From JBGRQA01 sp041725895 (GTDB lineage: Bacteria; Bacteroidota; Bacteroidia; Bacteroidales; Marinifilaceae): DNA of 64,000 bases. Each line of letters starts with the position of its first letter. Position 1 is the stretch's first letter. The translations under genes and the position numbers were made by a program. The stretch covers positions 210,490-274,489 of the forward strand of contig JBGRQA010000003.1 in the NCBI GenBank assembly GCA_041725895.1, read 5' to 3'. Positions 62,001 through 64,000 of the stretch are shown here, one piece after another. The notes under the pieces are model-generated. The model searched no databases, had not been told where the DNA came from, and saw only the letters and a program-made list of their open reading frames with translations.

Positions 62001-62193
62001 CTTTCCAATTATGCCTGTAGAAATAAATTCGACATTCATTGCCACCATGACGATCATGAATATCGAAAGTATACAAATGAGTTATTCTAATTTCAATCCA
62101 AACCTTCCCATTGTAAACCACTCCTCTCGCATTAGCAAGGTGATTGTTTAGGAAAACCGCACCCAAAAGGAGCAGCAGCAATCGATATTTCAT
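56080..62193 (-). CDS. giant T9SS-secreted SprB-repeat protein
   Basis: About 2037 residues starting at the second Met (62193), which begins the signal peptide. The N-terminal 300 residues are a distinct domain with two acidic/Cys patches (a V-R-M-C-R-G segment and D-D-C-E-L-E-C). From about 370 onward many units of 70-90 residues follow the SprB pattern: V-x-C-x-G-x-x-D-G-x-x-x-V-x-x-x-G-G-x-x-P-Y-x-x-x-W/L and G-L-x-x-G-x-Y-x-V-x-V-x-D-x-x-G-C. It ends with a type A T9SS sorting domain (L-Y-P-N-P-N-R-G-D-F). SprB itself is the gliding adhesin of Flavobacterium; this protein could be an adhesin or matrix component. It is monocistronic in this window. Confidence 0.87.
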   Translation of the reverse strand: MKYRLLLLLLGAVFLNNHLANARGVVYNGKVWIEIRITHLYTFDIHDRHGGNECRIYFYRHNWKGKEYIYDEIHGTAPENVKEWIAWTGLDRSLPYLYHSSYYDVSGKSLLDYFGDNPENFKFLVEEHDDGDDEYEWPVEFSMLDLFKNQETPLNGSAPGWHKAQFKSKHWWVKFEYSITPPAPDLNSPKNDMVSEGSILVLNAQDLKDSNIKYEWRMNEDEQMQTIQLPGSKVDWDKYNRCVRMCRGSSEDERNDEKSSLEEEIEPPIGVGDDCELECKELARIPNTKEELVWQYPHDENSKTNKTPNSTFTYELPLTNKFHRNLTFQVHSYIDEPGHPILKSVETSGQAIVDVFPRFPKVKIKNPKKVTCFGGSDGEVTFSVDGDIDSGVDYYRAMLMEINGVDTSFVNKSTVKDSLINFKNLKSGKYIVAVSNLFENVDTTEFFDSHDGVQDFFMVGHDTLSFTIEENSKLTLKGFSFASTSTCDQYRIKDPDPDGGVEGNYTYSLSLPKEDDFGAIDELPPALQFTGDETEKTATLWVKDKVGCFASKDSILTKNDSLEFGFDKVNSKSISCHGETGSLSLVAGGGSNSYSYYQCSTDDSIKLNGSLAINLMANTKYRFWVKDSHGCILHKDTTLKEPAAIKIVDNSLKVVHDTCHGDIQGTISMKLEGGTEKYTVSLLDELDKVNQSTNEIAEKETFTFTGLGAGFYKIKVVDANRCGFIQNSPTEVTQPDSIRVSYSGATFKDINSLEVFDFSCYDAAANINITVNGGVPPYEVKYDTLPSESLTDQTSIGSFSVLESSPLFNISYKDGHCSEKVNLELNKPDELLLNFRRSEYKSDLDKVYHIKEYGGSDTLYVEVLGGISPYTIKLSGNGIHPITETSNDGLATFPGLKDGCYTVTATGEFDDGCFIEKQIRLEQPDSLEVDTTPSFINGVNIACYGGTGELKVLPKGGICTYTMKLMGPDGYSKTKTSKGIETSFKELKAGDYVLSVTDKYDIKLPPVNIPIVQPEQLTMELVRSKYAGDFSIRCSYLTDSVIVKAGGGLPEFNPEYKYTIRQLDSHNKEIVVGSVTDSVVFRGLDAMEYTYRVEDKNGCNFTQSVELTKPDSLKFIRESYQKPSCHHQDMGEAYLRKNGHIEVEAEGGVGFYSLPYDFLLAKQETEFVSQDSLRGRKVTFDTLATGNYRVVVVDTNGCRNTKEINVLEHERLRLKNVATEIPKCFDAFDGYWTNQILGGVPSGNEYSFHIHKNENPFGKDSIATDSLNLYGIEKGTYWIQVNDSLKCCYRDTLILNQPDSISIQFKAIGVSAFGVSDGKAQAIVKGGTKGYTYKWYYRGQELPGENTDTIVNQPAGEYTVEVWDEHHCPYGDTPHGRANGLTKTVTLQEPGAPLAISLVRMERPSYVDKEDASLDMTAVGGWPGYQFSMDGINWQVTSLFENLKSGSHQVWVKDRKGIMDSIRLEIKNRKKITAELSITDLKCHEDASGRLELKASGGTPPFQYSLNGGKSYQTSVVFDGLKARNYELLIEDKQGNTERVQFEVKQPDDLEIRIRESIASVCGESNGSAKLEVFGGTAPYHINWDRPGLESSLLPEGLASGTYRVTATDAHRCYATADLNIEDRDGPEVVLKQLTPVSCHEKKDGAILIDIVKGTAPYTINWSDDPQQTELLAQGLGKGICTVMVRDSNNCVGQGEFTIPGPEALDLYVSSVKPPNCVGINDGQLQLEAEGGTPAYTFSLNGQENANGLFTGLGAGPLELKLQDSHGCEEKMEVELTAPVPVKIELPTDYHLCRNQTLPITAGIEGASSHWFFEGKEIGSNSEIEVAEAGRYQLLLTTAMGCEAQLDFNVFHLDYEIVADFLIPGKCLVGDTLIGVDISWELPDSLAWNLPESMQVVSQDKSSIWLRALKPGVHTVGVTVFKEECSDYLEKTVSVESSGNRKACRVYPDEVFIKEAILYPNPNRGDFSVKVVLNKPADASVEIFDIQNTARIDSQKGSSSAVYEFKFNDQYYFVPNRVYVALVRVGRERRSLRFVVH

Positions 62194-62211
62194 TTTTAGA
62201 GTTTTAAGCAT

Positions 62212-62574
62212 ACAAATAATTCAAAGGGATTGTTGTTTGTGGGACCGTATATCCGGAACTGAACATTGCTGATTCGCACCCACAAGGTCTTGCCTGGTAG
62301 GCGAAGCATTTTATAAAACAATCAGGTGCGTTTTTGCCGCCTACAAACATGCAAAGCTAATTATTTTTTTGTTAATCAGACAACCATATCTAGTATTCAT
62401 AAAAAATAAAAGAACATACGTATCCTATAGGTTTAAGAAGTTTACTTCATCTAGCTTGATATGGATTTATCGCAACCAAACGACAGGGGAATTGGGGTTT
62501 GTCAATTTTACAATAATAGTTTAATCAATTGTAACCATATCTATTGATTCTTTAGCCTATACAGGTGCGAAGCC
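62212..62574. other. gene-free interval upstream of the SprB-repeat gene
   Basis: AT-rich DNA holding the presumed promoter and leader of the leftward giant gene. No clear box or gene recognised. Confidence 0.45.
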
Positions 62575-63715
62575 AATAGTGCATCGCATTTCGGCGCAGG
62601 GTTCAGTATTTTTCCATTGCAACTGTGGGGATGCGCCGATTCAAAAAACACAACCCTATCCGGGGTGGCTCTCACTTCGCTCGTTTGCCCCGGGCTATTC
62701 ATATTTGAGCCTTACAGGCTCTGAGGTTTCATTGGAAGTAAAAACTTCTACATGCGAGGACTTGAAGTTTGTAGATGGGAACAAATTCGAATGGGAGTTG
62801 GTTTTTCCAGCTGCCCTTTTATAAGGTACTGATTCCACCCTATCGCATTTCGGCGCGGGGATCAGTATTTTTTCATAGCAAATGTAGTGTTGCGCCGATT
62901 CAAAAAACACAACCCTACCCGGGGTGGCTCTCGCTTCGCTCGTTTGCAACGGGCTATTCATATTTGAGCCCTACAGGCTCTGGGGTTTTTATAGGAGGTA
63001 GAAACCCCACTTGCGAGGACTTGAAGTTTGTAGATGGGAACAAATTCGAATGGGAGCTGATTTTTCCAGCTGCCCTTTTATAAGGTACTGATTCCACCTT
63101 ATCGCATTTCGGCGCGGGGATCAGTATTTTTTCATTGCAACTGTAGTGATGCGCCGATTCAAAAAACACAACCCTACCCGGGGTGGCTCTCGCTTCGCTC
63201 GTTTGCCCCGGGCTATTCATATTTGAGCCCTACAGGCTCTGAGGTTTTTATAGGAAGTAAAACTTCTACTTGAGAGAACTTAATGTTTGTAGATGGGAAC
63301 AAATTCGAATGGGAGTTGGTTTTTCCAGCTGCCCTTTTATAAGGTTTTGATTCCACCCTATCGCATTTCGGTGCGGAGATCAATATTTTTTCATTGCAAC
63401 TGTGGTGTTGCGCCGATTCAAGAACTACTCTACTACCCGGGGTGGCTCTCACTTCGCTCGTTTGCCCCGGGCTAAATTCATTGAGCCTTACAGGCTATGG
63501 GGGTTCATAAAAGGTAGGATCTATACTTGCGAGGACTTGAAGTTTGTAGATGGGAACAAATTCGAATGGGAGTTGGTTTTTCCAGCTGCCCTTTTATAAG
63601 GTTTTGATTCCACCCTATCGCATTTCGGAGCGGGGATCAATATTTTTTCATTGCAACTGTGGGGATCCGCCGATTCAAAACCAACAATCCGACCCGGGGT
63701 GACGCTCGCTTCGCA
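62575..63715. repeat. tandem array with a 259-bp period, 4.4 copies
   Basis: The word ATCGCATTTCGG starts at 62583, 62842, 63101, 63360 and 63617: spacings of 259, 259, 259 and 257. Each unit carries three inverted repeats (CGGCGC...GCGCCG; CCCGGGGTGGC...GCCCCGGG; GAGCC...GGCTC) and an almost invariant block ending CCAGCTGCCCTTTTATAAGGT. Short open frames on both strands repeat with the unit and are not credible genes. The fifth unit breaks off after its CCGGGGTG word. Confidence 0.92.
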
Positions 63716-63893
63716 TAATTCCTTGAGCATTGTCTCACGGTTCAGCTCCCGGGTGAAGTACTGATTGATACCGTATTTAAATGGATCATTAGTGAGCATG
63801 CCTGATTTTCCACCGCCGCGGGCACGGCAACCCTCATCGTTGTACTCCACCTGGATGCGAGCGTGCTGGTTTACGGTCCTGATTATTGCAAAA
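63716..63893 (-). pseudogene. possible remnant of a coding sequence
   Basis: On the minus strand this reads I-R-T-V-N-Q-H-A-R-I-Q-V-E-Y-N-D-E, then G-G-G-K-S-G-M-L-T-N-D-P-F and Y-G-I-N-Q-Y-F, protein-like in composition and richer in G+C than the array it runs into. There is no sensible start: the only upstream Met lies inside the terminator hairpin at 63894-63920. I do not recognise the family. It may be a gene end cut by the repeat array. Confidence 0.3.
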
Positions 63894-63920
63894 GCCCTTG
63901 CTATCGGTAATAGCAAGGGC
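63894..63920 (-). terminator. terminator of the partial gene at the right edge
   Basis: GCCCTTGCTAT pairs perfectly with ATAGCAAGGGC over a 5-nt loop, then TTTTG on the minus strand, 24 nt past the stop at 63944. Confidence 0.85.
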
Positions 63921-63943
63921 GTAGGGTCTGATGGGGCTCAATC

Positions 63944-64000
63944 CTACTGCTCCACGGGGGCTTCAATGGGCAGAGGAAGCAGGGAGATGTCCAGTTCCAG
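63944..64000 (-). CDS. 3' end of a leftward gene, truncated by the window edge
   Basis: Eighteen codons (ending L-P-L-P-I-E-A-P-V-E-Q) and a TAG stop, followed by a good terminator, so a real gene very likely enters from the right. Too short to assign a family. Confidence 0.55.
   Translation of the reverse strand: MELDISLLPLPIEAPVEQ

Noticed and set aside
62575..63715. CRISPR array
   Set aside because: The unit is 259 bp with sequence conserved throughout; there are no short repeats with unique spacers and no cas genes.
62579..63916. Short open frames of 60-130 codons on both strands of the 259-bp array
   Set aside because: They recur with the repeat on both strands at once, have no start signals and no recognisable protein features.

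Overview
The window comes from a member of the Bacteroidota with moderate-to-low GC. Four signs agree: two very large secreted proteins end in type IX secretion (T9SS) sorting domains, one of them built from SprB repeats; promoters follow the Bacteroidota pattern TTTG-N19-21-TAnnTTTG; Shine-Dalgarno sites are weak; and gene families such as Wzi-like proteins, SIMPL and PD40/TolB-like propellers are typical of the phylum. An order such as Marinilabiliales is a guess. No rRNA, tRNA, CRISPR array or insertion sequence was recognised.

Layout. 1-6.5 kb: housekeeping and envelope genes (SIMPL protein, nitroreductase, membrane metallophosphoesterase, a large peptidase/propeller/barrel protein) and a candidate small RNA. 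6.7-20 kb: a surface-polymer locus with a LicD-type transferase, a CDP-ribitol-type cytidylyltransferase/reductase fusion, three TagF-like (CDP-glycerol glycerophosphotransferase family) transferases, a WaaP-like kinase, a Wzi-family outer-membrane protein and a complete 2-hydroxyethylphosphonate (HEP) route: cytidylyltransferase-PEP mutase fusion, phosphonopyruvate decarboxylase, Fe-dependent phosphonoacetaldehyde reductase. 20-21.4 kb: Nudix hydrolase, a small membrane protein and a free-methionine-sulfoxide-reductase-like GAF protein. 21.7-28.4 kb: a thiamine operon (thiS, a thiE-like/tenI gene, thiE, thiG, thiH, thiF-like, thiC) behind two tandem TPP riboswitches. 28.5-29.2 kb: a SPOR-like membrane protein.

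29.4-41.9 kb: a leftward block of unknown function. It holds a periplasmic-binding-fold protein without a signal peptide, a formyltransferase-like enzyme, four tandem phage-tail-collar (Mdp-type) paralogues and a 2634-residue T9SS protein with nine 114-residue repeats. No other phage gene is present. 42-56 kb: two more members of the SPOR-like family (one reduced to 61 residues), a compositionally odd helical protein, a PD40 protein, a GNAT acetyltransferase, gamma-glutamyltransferase, an M16 protease and an alanine/sodium symporter. These are separated by long repeat-rich intergenic stretches. 56-62.2 kb: a giant SprB-repeat T9SS protein. 62.5-63.7 kb: a gene-free tandem array with a 259-bp period. 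The last 57 bases are the 3' end of a leftward gene running off the window.

How the genes may work together. The 6.7-20 kb locus most simply makes a Gram-negative cell-surface glycan carrying phosphodiester-linked polyol (CDP-ribitol route) and phosphonate (CMP-HEP route) groups. The cytidylyltransferase modules activate the headgroups, the LicD and TagF-like proteins transfer them, and Wzi may hold the polymer at the surface. The assignments are by family; the chemistry of the final product is inference. The thiamine operon would be controlled by two TPP aptamers in series.
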